Source: Massilia yuzhufengensis (GTDB lineage Bacteria > Pseudomonadota > Gammaproteobacteria > Burkholderiales > Burkholderiaceae_D). Taken from it: a stretch of 64,000 nt of DNA. Where the stretch lies: positions 207,358 through 271,357 of the forward strand of contig NZ_FOLD01000004.1 of assembly GCF_900112225.1 (NCBI RefSeq), given 5' to 3'. Every line of letters begins with the position of its first letter. Position 1 is the stretch's first letter. Below the pieces are notes generated by a model that ran no database searches, had not been told where the DNA came from, and was given only the letters and a program-made list of their open reading frames with translations. A program made the position numbers and the translations under genes. Positions 56,792 through 64,000 of this stretch are shown here, piece by piece.

Positions 56792-57289
56792 CTAGCATCC
56801 CAATTTTTGGTACTGCTTGCGCAGGACGAACAGGTCTTTTTGGATCGGTCCAATCACGGCGCTTGGATGCCGTTCCGCTTGTTCCAGTTTCAGGATGGCC
56901 GGTTCGAGCTGATGACATTCGCGCTGCGTTGCTGCATCCAAAGGGTGGCGTCGTACAGCAGTGGCGAACTGGGCTGCATTCATGCCAGTGAGCGGCCGGA
57001 TAGATTGTGCGATCTGCTCAGAACGAACCTCGTTGCTGACGTCCCTGCCCGTCCTGGCCGAGCCGGATAGCCGGTTCACGCCTCGGGTGGGCGTAGCGTC
57101 AAGACGCTGCGCGCCGACGCATGGTTCATCCGAGTAACTGATCGTGCCTTTAATCTGACACTTGTAGATCGTGCGGTTCGGCGGTGGAAGCTGGGATTGG
57201 GACCATACCCAAGACATTGGCAAAAAGCTGCCGATGAGCGCCCACCCGACAATAAAGAAGATCGAGCGGACATGGATGGCTTTTTTCAC
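56792..57289 (-). CDS. DUF4124-like exported protein
   Basis: 165 residues with a signal peptide or anchor (IFFIVGWALIGSFLPMSWVWS). The short domain IYKCQIKGTISYSDEPCVGAQ then fits DUF4124 (Y-x-C-x-D/K-x-G-x2-x-YSD-x-PC). The C-terminal 80 residues are helical with HQLEPAILKLEQAERHPS and a final Cys. Function unknown. It is convergent with the preceding exported protein gene and lies downstream of the truncated hipA. Confidence 0.75.
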   Translation of the reverse strand: MKKAIHVRSIFFIVGWALIGSFLPMSWVWSQSQLPPPNRTIYKCQIKGTISYSDEPCVGAQRLDATPTRGVNRLSGSARTGRDVSNEVRSEQIAQSIRPLTGMNAAQFATAVRRHPLDAATQRECHQLEPAILKLEQAERHPSAVIGPIQKDLFVLRKQYQKLGC

Positions 57290-57399
57290 GGTCGTCCGGC
57301 AGTGGTTGCGCCACTTCTATATACACGAGCAGGAAGCATACAATATCCTTCCAGAGCGGATTGTCGTCAATTATCACTCTCAGCATTTGCCGCACATGG

Positions 57400-57945
57400 C
57401 TATTGCGGCCCCATCCATTCGCCCTGCCACCACAGGAAGGCGTCCTTCTCTTGCGCGCCGGCCAGAGAAATCTGGAAGTCGTCGTCTGCGCCCTTAGGGC
57501 AGCCGCGTTGGTTCGGATTCACCACATCCAGAGGATGGCGCTCAATGGCTTTATCATCGATCACGGTGCCGTCTACGTGGTCAAGGCCCTGCGGCAGGGC
57601 GCCATCCGGCGGCAGCTGCAGAGCGCAAACGCAATCTCGGCCAATGGCAGCCAAGAGGTCGAATGCGTCAATAGAGCCGGTCTTGAACCGGACCGCAACC
57701 CGATTGCGAATCGAATCGCTGTCGGGCTGCAAGCGGTCGAAGTAGTGGGCGGCCCGGGCACCCTTCAACGGCTCATTGTGCAGATTGAAGGGAAGCGACA
57801 GCGAGATAGGTCGACCGCGTGGGGATGCGCACCAGCCGGCATCGTAGTGCAGTTCCGAGTCGCCGGAGGCGTTGACCGTCCAGCGGCCAACATACTCTCG
57901 GTTGGCCCAGAGATTGAGGGTTTGGCTGTGCGAGTGACGCCCCAT
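57400..57945 (-). pseudogene. hipA: Truncated HipA: N-terminal part only, kinase domain missing
   Basis: 181 residues from the ATG at 57943-57945. LNLWANREYVGRW, RPISLSLPF, FDRLQPDSDSIRNRVAVRFK, DAFDLLAAIGRDCVCAL and FQISLAGAQEKDAFLWW follow HipA step by step up to the strand after AGAQEK, where full-length HipA has about 280 more residues. Here a stop follows WMGPQ. The next 250 bases hold no HipA-like sequence in any frame, so this is loss of the 3' part and not a simple frameshift. The kinase core is gone, so it cannot phosphorylate GltX. It may survive as a HipB-binding fragment. It starts 2 bp after hipB. Confidence 0.85.
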
Positions 57946-57947
57946 GA

Positions 57948-58211
57948 TTACCACTCCGCCGAGCTGCTGGCCGCCGAGGTCTCCCTCTCGCCGAGTTTGA
58001 GCTCCAGCCCTAGTGCCGAGCACCAGCTGAGCAGCTGTTTAACGCTGAGTTCCTCGGGATGATTCTCGAGGTGCGAGAGGCGGTTCTGGCTGACCCCGAC
58101 GTAGCCTGCCAGTGTGGCCTGCGTCATTTTGTGCCGTTTGCGCGTGGTCTTGAGGAGCTGCCCCAAGTGGGACGCCGTGGAGACGGTATGGAACGTAGGC
58201 GCGGAGGACAT
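57948..58211 (-). CDS. hipB: HipB-like antitoxin/repressor
   Basis: 87 residues from the ATG at 58209-58211; an in-frame extension to 58271 would run through operator DNA. One XRE helix-turn-helix (LGQLLKTTRKRHKMTQATLAGYVGVSQNRLSHLENHPEELSV) and a short Ser/Ala-rich tail. HipB dimers neutralise HipA and repress the operon. Three 17-bp palindromes lie immediately upstream. With the kinase partner truncated, its remaining role is probably autoregulation. Confidence 0.88.
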   Translation of the reverse strand: MSSAPTFHTVSTASHLGQLLKTTRKRHKMTQATLAGYVGVSQNRLSHLENHPEELSVKQLLSWCSALGLELKLGERETSAASSSAEW

Positions 58212-58218
58212 GTGAGAA

Positions 58219-58313
58219 TATCCGATATTCAGATATAACAATATTATCTGAAAAACAGATAAAGTCAACATGTCCGGATATCAGATAAACAGAATTTATC
58301 CGAAATGCGGATA
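58219..58313. promoter_or_regulatory. Array of three HipB-type operators
   Basis: Three 17-bp inverted repeats of form TATCYG-N5-CRGATA: 58219-58235 (TATCCG/CAGATA, one mismatch), 58245-58261 (TATCTG/CAGATA, perfect) and 58297-58313 (TATCCG/CGGATA, perfect). Extra half-sites CGGATA (58275) and CAGATA (58282) lie between. E. coli HipB sites have the related form TATCC-N8-GGATA. The region is AT-rich and must contain the hipB promoter. Confidence 0.8.
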
Positions 58314-58444
58314 AATTAAGCCAGCTCAAGGTAGTTTGATATCGTAAGTTGGCGGGATAGATGCTCCGGTCAACGTGACCGCTGATTCGGGCCTGCTGTG
58401 TCCGACGAAGCGGACCTTGTGCTAGCGGGATTCTCATAGAGGAA

Positions 58445-58813
58445 CTACGGTGACGACCAGCCAGCGGCTACACCGTTCATCCCAATCAGCACGTATCCGT
58501 GAAAGTTTCGATCAGCTATCCTGATTTGGCCTTTGCCGACATGTTCCTGCACGTATGGGATCACTTGTCCCCTTGGCTTGAGGTCTCCGATCTTCCGGTT
58601 TACCTCAACGAGAATGTCATCTGCGCGAATGAACTCGCCTATCAACGCGTTGAGTACTGCACTCCGAATTGTCCCATCAGCCTCGAGCACGTTTACCCAA
58701 TTCAGCGTGACCAGCTCAACCGGCGGAAAGTTTGCGGTCATCAGCTCGTGGACCCGGCGTGGATTCATCATTTTTGACTTCGAGGCGTAAGGGTAAGGAA
58801 ACCGTGTCGTCAT
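58445..58813 (-). CDS. Hypothetical protein
   Basis: 122 residues from the ATG at 58811-58813 (MTTRFPYPYASKSKMM); a GTG nine codons earlier is also possible. It has an even amino-acid mix with a central ELVTLNWVNVLEADGTIRSAVLNALIGEFIRADD and an ending GRIADRNFHGYVLIG-like segment. No signal peptide, membrane helix or familiar motif. I do not recognise it. It is isolated on the minus strand, upstream of hipB, in the accessory region. Confidence 0.5.
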   Translation of the reverse strand: MTTRFPYPYASKSKMMNPRRVHELMTANFPPVELVTLNWVNVLEADGTIRSAVLNALIGEFIRADDILVEVNRKIGDLKPRGQVIPYVQEHVGKGQIRIADRNFHGYVLIGMNGVAAGWSSP

Positions 58814-59172
58814 CCGTCCGTCGAAGTCAAACGTCCGCACTTGGCCGTTTTCGGACGCTCAGCTCAGCGTAGCAGTTCGCCGCAACTGAAAGATCGCATA
58901 CTGTCACGAAGGGCCGGAGCCGACCTGAAGCGGATACCGGCGAGATAAACAGATCCAGCCGACTTGGAACCATATACTCATCTTCTCAGCTAACCAAAAC
59001 CACATAACTGGAAAGCTAGCAGCAGCTAGGAAGAACGCAGCACCGGAGAGGCCATGGATAGGTCGTTCCGTCCTACCGTGTATCTCACGAAATCGCGTCC
59101 CAGCCAGGGAGAAATGGGCTTCGATGATCCGGTCGCACGAACCAACTCCGCGAATACGGTCGCGTAACCGGA
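58814..59172. other. Gap with a repeat remnant
   Basis: 359 bp without a credible gene. At 58902-58926 it contains CTGTCACGAAGGGCCGGAGC and five further bases. A related 25-mer with four mismatches is at 63976-64000. Confidence 0.5.
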
Positions 59173-60720
59173 TTAGCCCAGCACTTCGTAACCCAGCTGC
59201 ATCAGCCCGACCACCTGCGCCACGTTTTCCGTGCTGTCGCTGAAAGCAGCGATCAGTTCCGGGATGCTGACCACGCGCTTGTCAAGCGCATCGAGCCAGA
59301 ACGTGTAGCCGGCGGCATCCGCCGCGCGGTGCAACACGTTCTGGTAGACCGCTTTGAGCAGGTCGGCATTTGCTGGGCTGTCCCCGAATTTAGTCTTGAA
59401 CTCCTGCGACTTGGCCAGCTCCGCCGCCATTTGCTGCACGCCCAGGCCGGACGCCAGCTGGTGCTTCCAGAACGCCAGACCGGCGGGATCGGGCGCGCGG
59501 TCGAACACCGCCTTGTACAGGCGGAAGGCCTGCGCGGCCGTCCCCGTGGTTTCAAAGGAAATGGTCGCGTCGTTGAACATGGCCCGTTCGATGCCGACAA
59601 GCGTATCGACGCCTTCGCCGCCGGTCCGGTCGCGGGCACGCAGCGCGCCATCGACCAGCTCGAACGTGAAGTTAGCACGCGAGCCAGCGAACAGCGCGGT
59701 GTCGATTCCAACGCCTCCGGTCAGGTGGTCGTTACCGGCGCCCCCGAAGAGGAAATCGTCGCCGCGTCCGCTGCTCAAGGTGTCGTTGCCGCCGAAGCCG
59801 CTCAGCTCGTCGGCGCCCAAGTCCGCATCGATCTTGTTATCCAGGTTGTCGCCACGCAGGTAGTCGCCGGCGTCGCTGTCGACGGTGAACGCCACATAGC
59901 CTCGCAAGTCGGCAACACTGACCGTCCTGTCGCTGAACCGGACGAACTCGATGCCCTTGAAATGCGTATCCGATCCGACCACCAGCCATTCCTTGGTCGG
60001 CGCGGTGAACGCGAACGGGCCCGAGCCCTTGGCAGTCAACGACGCGCTGGCGCTTGACACCGAGGGGAGCCACAGCGTATCAATGCCGGTTCCGCCGTCC
60101 ACCCGCGCCAGGCTGCCCGATCCGTAGGCGGTCTTGATCACGTCCCACCCATCGCCGCCATAGAGATAGTTTGTCTGGTAGGGCACGCTTGACTCGATCA
60201 AGTCGTTACCGGCCCCGCCCCAGAACCCGGTGTGGACGCCCTGGAACGCGTCGCGGACGAAATGGTCGTTGCCGGCCGTACCTTTCGAATTGTCGACGTC
60301 GCGCCGGATCGAGAGGTCGGCATTGGCGAACACTGGGGAGTGCTGGGCGTACGCCTGCACGTAGATGCGGCCGGTTTCGGCCGCCACGAACCCGGTTGTG
60401 ATGCTGTTGAGCGAGTATCGGTTGCTGCCATTCGAAACCGATAGCTCGAAACCCGCGGCGTCGTAGACCGTGATCGACGGCGCCCAGTATGCCTTGGAGG
60501 AAAACTCGTACAGTTCACCGGCAACCACGTCAATTGCGTAGAGTCCGCCAACCATGGTCGCGGACAGATCCCAGTTCTCGATGAAGCCCGGCGCATGCTG
60601 GATGGTCGCGACGAATGGTTTCCACACCGTCACCAGCGCTATGTCGGCCTTGGCGATCTGCTGGGGCGTCAGCCTGTAGTTGTAGTCAATTTCTTGCGGA
60701 AACGGCAGGTAGATGGACAT
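59173..60720 (-). CDS. RTX calcium-binding protein with C-terminal DUF4214 domain
   Basis: 515 residues. An N-terminal domain (about 1-130) resembles pre-peptidase beta-sandwiches. Glycine-rich RTX-type nonapeptides follow: GTAGNDHF, GFWGGAGNDLIES, YLYGGDGWDVI, and later DELSGFGGNDTLSSGRGDDFLFGGAGNDHL. The C-terminal 110 residues are a DUF4214 domain with two repeats (AFRLYKAVFDRAPDPAGLAFW; LKAVYQNVLHRAADAAGYTFW). No N-terminal signal is seen, fitting a type I secreted surface protein; no transporter genes are in the window. Close to PEP-CTERM-era oxalobacterial proteins. No ribosome-binding site is obvious. Confidence 0.88.
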   Translation of the reverse strand: MSIYLPFPQEIDYNYRLTPQQIAKADIALVTVWKPFVATIQHAPGFIENWDLSATMVGGLYAIDVVAGELYEFSSKAYWAPSITVYDAAGFELSVSNGSNRYSLNSITTGFVAAETGRIYVQAYAQHSPVFANADLSIRRDVDNSKGTAGNDHFVRDAFQGVHTGFWGGAGNDLIESSVPYQTNYLYGGDGWDVIKTAYGSGSLARVDGGTGIDTLWLPSVSSASASLTAKGSGPFAFTAPTKEWLVVGSDTHFKGIEFVRFSDRTVSVADLRGYVAFTVDSDAGDYLRGDNLDNKIDADLGADELSGFGGNDTLSSGRGDDFLFGGAGNDHLTGGVGIDTALFAGSRANFTFELVDGALRARDRTGGEGVDTLVGIERAMFNDATISFETTGTAAQAFRLYKAVFDRAPDPAGLAFWKHQLASGLGVQQMAAELAKSQEFKTKFGDSPANADLLKAVYQNVLHRAADAAGYTFWLDALDKRVVSIPELIAAFSDSTENVAQVVGLMQLGYEVLG

Positions 60721-60793
60721 GAGGAGGATGACGGTGACGGGTGGAGTAGAGGGAAATTGACACTTTGCATCGAAGATTCTTGGTTGTCAATCG

Positions 60794-60940
60794 ATGAATA
60801 CTGGAAATCTCGGTGCGGTGCGCGCCATCGCATGGCGGTATCACCTGTCGCGCTCGATCGGCGACACGGTCGAGCGGATGCTTGCCGCCGCCCTGGCACG
60901 TGGCCAGAGCGGCGCCTGCCCGCCAGCCGCCGTACGTTAA
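60794..60940 (+). CDS. Possible small protein (48 residues)
   Basis: ATG to TAA frame MNTGNLGAVRAIAWRYHLSR, continuing SIGDTVERMLAAALARGQSG and ending PPAAVR. The helical, basic composition looks protein-like. There is no clear ribosome-binding site and no recognised family; it may be a relic. Confidence 0.3.
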   Translation: MNTGNLGAVRAIAWRYHLSRSIGDTVERMLAAALARGQSGACPPAAVR

Positions 60941-61116
60941 AATAAAAATGCCACTGCTTGTGCAGTGAAAGTGCCACAGTAACCGCAACCACCACCAGCC
61001 GCGATTGCCTAGGGAGGGTCCGCAATCGACCCAAAGCCGACGTCCGCAGATAGGCAGAAGCCCATGAGCTCCGCCTGCCCCTAAGCTGCAGCTATTTGCC
61101 GCGACTAAGAGGGCGC

Positions 61117-61212
61117 CATGGTAGCCGCTGGCGTACGCCCCCTGATGCTGGACGGTGAGCGCCTGGTCAAGCGCCTTAGGACCTACCCGCAGATCGTCCG
61201 GGAAGTCTCATG
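61117..61212 (+). CDS. Doubtful 31-residue frame, perhaps a relic
   Basis: Reads MVAAGVRPLMLDGERLVKRL and ends VREVS, with its stop overlapping the next start (ATGA at 61209-61212). The coupled arrangement hints at real coding, but it is too short to judge and no family is recognised. Confidence 0.2.
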
Positions 61213-61434
61213 AGCGAGTTGGTAACGGTCTACCGTGGTCAGACAGTCCGCACGGTACTGGAACTTGACCCGCCCACCGGGCGAAAATGGCGAACAAGCC
61301 TCGGATTGGTTCCCACTATGCATCTGAGCCGTCGAACGTCTCTAAGTGAATGTCCGCATGGTTGGCATCGATTCAAGTTAAGCCTCTCAAGTGAACAAAG
61401 CCGTCGCGAAATATTTCGTGCAGTGATAAATTAG
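61210..61434 (+). CDS. Doubtful hypothetical protein, probably a chimera of a gene remnant
   Basis: 74 residues (MSELVTVYRGQTVRTVLELD, then PPTGRKWRTSLGLVPT). GGGAAG lies upstream. The first 35 residues use GC-rich codons and look coding. The remainder reads through a compositional break near 61320 and looks random. No family recognised. Confidence 0.3.
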   Translation: MSELVTVYRGQTVRTVLELDPPTGRKWRTSLGLVPTMHLSRRTSLSECPHGWHRFKLSLSSEQSRREIFRAVIN

Positions 61435-61486
61435 CAATGTCATAATGCAAACACGAAATTTCACTTGAATATTGGGGACTAATCCG

Positions 61487-63058
61487 ATGAAAGATCGACG
61501 CAATTTTTTGCTAGGTGCTACTGGTGCGATTGGCGCCGCAGCCGTTACTTCGGGGGCCGCATCCGCAGCGGCAAGAAACAAATCCCTTCCACAAATAAAA
61601 AGTGCAAAAGGCAGCGACTTTCGGACGATCCGTGAAGAATTGACTAAGTCTTTTGTTGAAGAGGATAAGGATCTCCGCAAGTGGCTACAAGTTTTTGATA
61701 AAGACGTGGCTAGTCTTTCTTCGATTGCGGTACGAACGGCTGGACAAAATTGGAACAAGATTGCAGCCAAAGGTGAACCAAAATTCGACCCGAGGCAAGT
61801 AGAGCAGAATTTGTCGATCGCCAGTTCGTTGCTTGACGACGCACTTAGATTTCGGAATGAGCTCGCCGCGTTAGAAATTGCGGCTGTGAATGAGGGCCTG
61901 CACTATCAGCAAGGACTGCAATCCTTGCAAGTAGCTGAATATGTCATCGCCAACAGCTCATCGGAACCGGCTGCTGAAGCTTTATCCGAAGCTTATCGAA
62001 TCGCAGCGGGAGTGGAAAACAAAAAAACCGTCGAAAGTGAACGCACGCTAGCCGATGCCGATGCTGCAAAAAATTTCGCCAACTTCAACGCGGTACAACA
62101 TGATGCTGCGTTGTCGAATATGGTTATCGCAAGGAATAGCTTAAGCGCGCACAAAGCTGAACTTCTCCAACAAGGAAGTGCGAAAAACTTTAAAGAACGT
62201 TACTTACGACTACTTCCGTACTACATGGAGAGCTTGGGTGAAGCGTACCAGCGTAGTTATGCTGCGTCCCTTGCATTTACCGAACTGTACGGCCCCAACT
62301 CGGAACTCGAACTATTTACTTCGGATACCACGGACGACACTATTCGGAAGTGGTCGGAGAAACAGTTTTTGCTATCACCCTACCGGGAAAAGATTCTTGC
62401 AGAATTCAGTCAAGAGCAGGTTACTGCAGGCGACGTCGTTGACGCGCTTGTCGCTTGGTGCAGGAATTCGATCGATTTGATGGAGGCGGCCGCGCAGCAC
62501 GAGACGGAGTTCACCGTTCTTATACCTTTACGCCAAGAAATTCTTGCCAACCTCGACGGCACACGAAAACCGCTGGTGTCGGCCGCTCAATACACAACAG
62601 CCCTAGATGATGGATCGGGCATCTTTGAGTTTAAGCTTACTAAGGAAATGTTGTTCGAGGACTACGGAGGCGAGATATTGGACTTGGATCGCGTTCGGAT
62701 GATTGGAGTCGGCTTGCTCGTCAGTATGGCCACACCTGGCGAGGAGGCCGTTTTGCAGGTGTATAGTGGAAGAATCACCGTCGCTTCGCTTTCAGTGGCG
62801 GGAGCTCCTATTTTTAAACGTCCCCCAGTCACAATCGGTCGCATCAAGCTGGCATCCCAGTCGGGACCAAGCAATGATAGTGACTTAGTATATTCGGACG
62901 CCATTCATAACCTTAAACCTGACACGCTATGGAAAATTCGAATTTCCCAAAGGAGTATTCGAGCCCGGCCCCAAGCTATTTTGGCCGCGGCAAAGCGCAG
63001 TAAGATTGACGAAGTGTTACTAGCAATTCGCATTCGTGCTTTCATTAAATCGATATAG
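61487..63058 (+). CDS. Large Tat-signal, mostly helical protein of unknown function
   Basis: 523 residues from the ATG at 61487, with GGGG nine bases before. A Tat-type signal (KDRRNFLLGATGAIGAAAV) ends near SGAASAAA. Residues 40-300 are predicted almost wholly helical (EELTKSFVEEDKDLRKWLQ, FKERYLRLLPYYMESLGEAY). The last 180 residues turn beta-rich, with FEFKLTKEMLFEDYGGEILD and MIGVGLLVSM. That helix-then-beta order faintly recalls the shaft and C-terminus of insecticidal Tc-toxin A subunits, but I see no firm match. Codon use is AT-richer than elsewhere in the window, suggesting horizontal transfer. It is coupled to the next gene (15 bp gap). Confidence 0.8.
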   Translation: MKDRRNFLLGATGAIGAAAVTSGAASAAARNKSLPQIKSAKGSDFRTIREELTKSFVEEDKDLRKWLQVFDKDVASLSSIAVRTAGQNWNKIAAKGEPKFDPRQVEQNLSIASSLLDDALRFRNELAALEIAAVNEGLHYQQGLQSLQVAEYVIANSSSEPAAEALSEAYRIAAGVENKKTVESERTLADADAAKNFANFNAVQHDAALSNMVIARNSLSAHKAELLQQGSAKNFKERYLRLLPYYMESLGEAYQRSYAASLAFTELYGPNSELELFTSDTTDDTIRKWSEKQFLLSPYREKILAEFSQEQVTAGDVVDALVAWCRNSIDLMEAAAQHETEFTVLIPLRQEILANLDGTRKPLVSAAQYTTALDDGSGIFEFKLTKEMLFEDYGGEILDLDRVRMIGVGLLVSMATPGEEAVLQVYSGRITVASLSVAGAPIFKRPPVTIGRIKLASQSGPSNDSDLVYSDAIHNLKPDTLWKIRISQRSIRARPQAILAAAKRSKIDEVLLAIRIRAFIKSI

Positions 63059-63073
63059 GCCGGGAGCGAGATA

Positions 63074-63877
63074 ATGAGAATGAAACGAATAATTCGTCCG
63101 GGCGGACCGTTGGCAACGGGCCTGTTCTTGGAGGGTGCGCGATCAGGGAATTCGACCGATCGAACGTTGCAAGGCCTCACTTCCATCGGCCTGGGATCCA
63201 TCATGTTGATTGGAGGTTGCGTTGTGGTGGGGACTGCCACAGGCTTTCCTCTCATCTTGGGCGCAATCTCGCTTAGCGCATCAATGGTGCATATTTTTTC
63301 TGGAAATTTATATTTGTCGAATAATATTGGTCAAGAACAATTTGACAAGATCAGCTTTGCGCAGGACCTGATCACTGATCCGTTTTACTCGGCTGTATAC
63401 GTTGGTTACCGGGCTTTTCGAAGAGAGCACCATCAGAGCCACGAAGCTGCCGAGTTCGTATCGCTCTTCATCAATGGCATATCAGTCGCGCGTAGCTGGC
63501 GAGAGTTACGGAATTCCGGTGAGGCGTTTTCGGTCGCGCAGGAATATGAACTAGGATCTTTTCTTGCTAAGTCAACGGCCGCGTTCGACCCGGCCCCACC
63601 AGTACAGAAGCAAATTAGCGTTGTGCGTACAAATGAACCGCGACCGGAATCTGATCAGCATCGTAGTTCAGCACGCCAGGCACAACAGGAGATGCTCAGC
63701 TCGCGGAGTCCTCCTGCTAGTGAAGCGCTTAGCGGGAGACAGCTTGGTGAACATAAAGCCGGTAAGGGAGAACTTGGCGCGCAAGATGGCAATCGCCGCA
63801 ACGGCAAGGGAATTCCAGAGTATGATTCCTCTACTATGGGAAAGCTATTGAACGTCGGAAAGCCAAAGCTTAATTAG
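63074..63877 (+). CDS. Membrane protein of unknown function, partner of the Tat-signal protein
   Basis: 267 residues with GGGAGC upstream of the ATG. Two adjacent hydrophobic segments (about 38-80: SIGLGSIMLIGGCVVVGTA and FPLILGAISLSASMVHIF) form a glycine-rich hairpin. A soluble stretch of 90 residues and a disordered polar tail follow (SSARQAQQEMLSSRSPPASE, GKGELGAQDGNRRNGKG). A Gly-rich membrane hairpin plus a disordered tail is seen in pore-forming and polymorphic-toxin-related proteins as well as in harmless ones. I recognise no family. It shares AT-rich codon use with the gene before it. Confidence 0.72.
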   Translation: MRMKRIIRPGGPLATGLFLEGARSGNSTDRTLQGLTSIGLGSIMLIGGCVVVGTATGFPLILGAISLSASMVHIFSGNLYLSNNIGQEQFDKISFAQDLITDPFYSAVYVGYRAFRREHHQSHEAAEFVSLFINGISVARSWRELRNSGEAFSVAQEYELGSFLAKSTAAFDPAPPVQKQISVVRTNEPRPESDQHRSSARQAQQEMLSSRSPPASEALSGRQLGEHKAGKGELGAQDGNRRNGKGIPEYDSSTMGKLLNVGKPKLN

Positions 63878-64000
63878 GAGAAACCTAACCCCTTCCTTGA
63901 TGGAAATTCAAACGGCTGGCCGAAACCGGTCGTTGAGCTAAGCATAGCAGGTTGCCAGGGCCGAAAATCGCGGACTTTCACGAAGGACCGGATTCGACCC

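Larger units (their letters stand above)
60721..61486. other. Mostly non-coding accessory gap with decayed sequence
   Basis: 766 bp between the RTX gene and the AT-rich two-gene unit. It holds only short frames of doubtful status (60794-60940, 61117-61212, 61210-61434) and a fragment GGTCCGCAATCGACCCAAAG near 61017, related to the remnants at 58.9 and 64.0 kb. Base composition changes within it from GC-rich to AT-richer near 61320. Confidence 0.5.

Noticed and set aside
57150..57395. 81-codon minus frame after the truncated hipA, considered as its missing part
   Set aside because: The translation (MRQMLRVIIDDNPLWKDIV) does not resemble any part of HipA and overlaps the DUF4124-like gene.

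Overview
The window is a high-GC bacterial chromosome segment. Its gene order (ndk-rlmN-pilF-rodZ-ispG-hisS; surE-pcm-nlpD-rpoS; odhA-odhB-lpdA) and protein lengths suggest Betaproteobacteria, order Burkholderiales, most likely Oxalobacteraceae (Massilia-like). That assignment is an inference from gene order, PEP-CTERM and DUF4214/RTX proteins and the dispersed short palindromic repeats; no rRNA or tRNA gene was recognised to confirm it.

Region by region. 1-5.2 kb: a minus-strand housekeeping operon (ndk, rlmN, pilF, rodZ, ispG, and hisS cut by the window edge). 5.4-11.8 kb: a BAX-inhibitor-like membrane protein, rlmD, and the stationary-phase block surE-pcm-nlpD-rpoS. 11.9-14.6 kb: a TIR-domain protein followed by a large protein joining a degenerate ParA-like P-loop domain to tetratricopeptide repeats, the strongest candidate here for an unusual defence-type module. 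14.8-21.2 kb: quinone oxidoreductase, DinG/YoaA helicase, small DUF465 protein, PP2C phosphatase, coiled-coil lipoprotein, ZapE. 21.3-27.6 kb: the 2-oxoglutarate dehydrogenase genes, with a SHOCT-PspC membrane protein inserted between odhB and lpdA. 27.8-32.2 kb: a five-gene operon behind a near-perfect Fur box (PepSY membrane protein, DUF2271, DUF4198, ApbE, flavodoxin/FAD reductase); the DUF2271 protein carries a flavinylation motif, so ApbE probably attaches FMN to it.

32.4-38.4 kb: KGG stress protein, a BaeSR-like two-component system with a proline-rich sensor next to a proline-rich exported protein, a lone BlaI-type repressor, a short oxidoreductase-like protein, DUF421 and CHRD/PEP-CTERM proteins. 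38.4-44.8 kb: gluQ, a SnoaL-like protein, and a ColRS-like two-component system followed by a phosphoethanolamine transferase and a PAP2 phosphatase, pointing to regulated lipid A modification. The response-regulator and transferase promoters share hexamer repeats of 11-bp period, and a third site lies in front of an unknown exported gene at 56.3 kb. 44.8-51.1 kb: Rnk, two poorly characterised proteins, and a PaoABC-type periplasmic molybdenum aldehyde oxidoreductase. 51.4-56.1 kb: GAF/PAS hybrid kinase, divergent Lgt paralogue, TfoX-N protein, PhzF protein.

56.2-64 kb is an accessory region: small exported proteins, a hipB gene with an operator array and a truncated hipA, an RTX/DUF4214 protein, repeat remnants, and an AT-richer two-gene unit of unknown function (61.5-63.9 kb). 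Throughout the window, REP-like palindromes lie between genes. Several contain an extra palindrome with a constant 9-bp core and arms that differ from copy to copy yet still pair.
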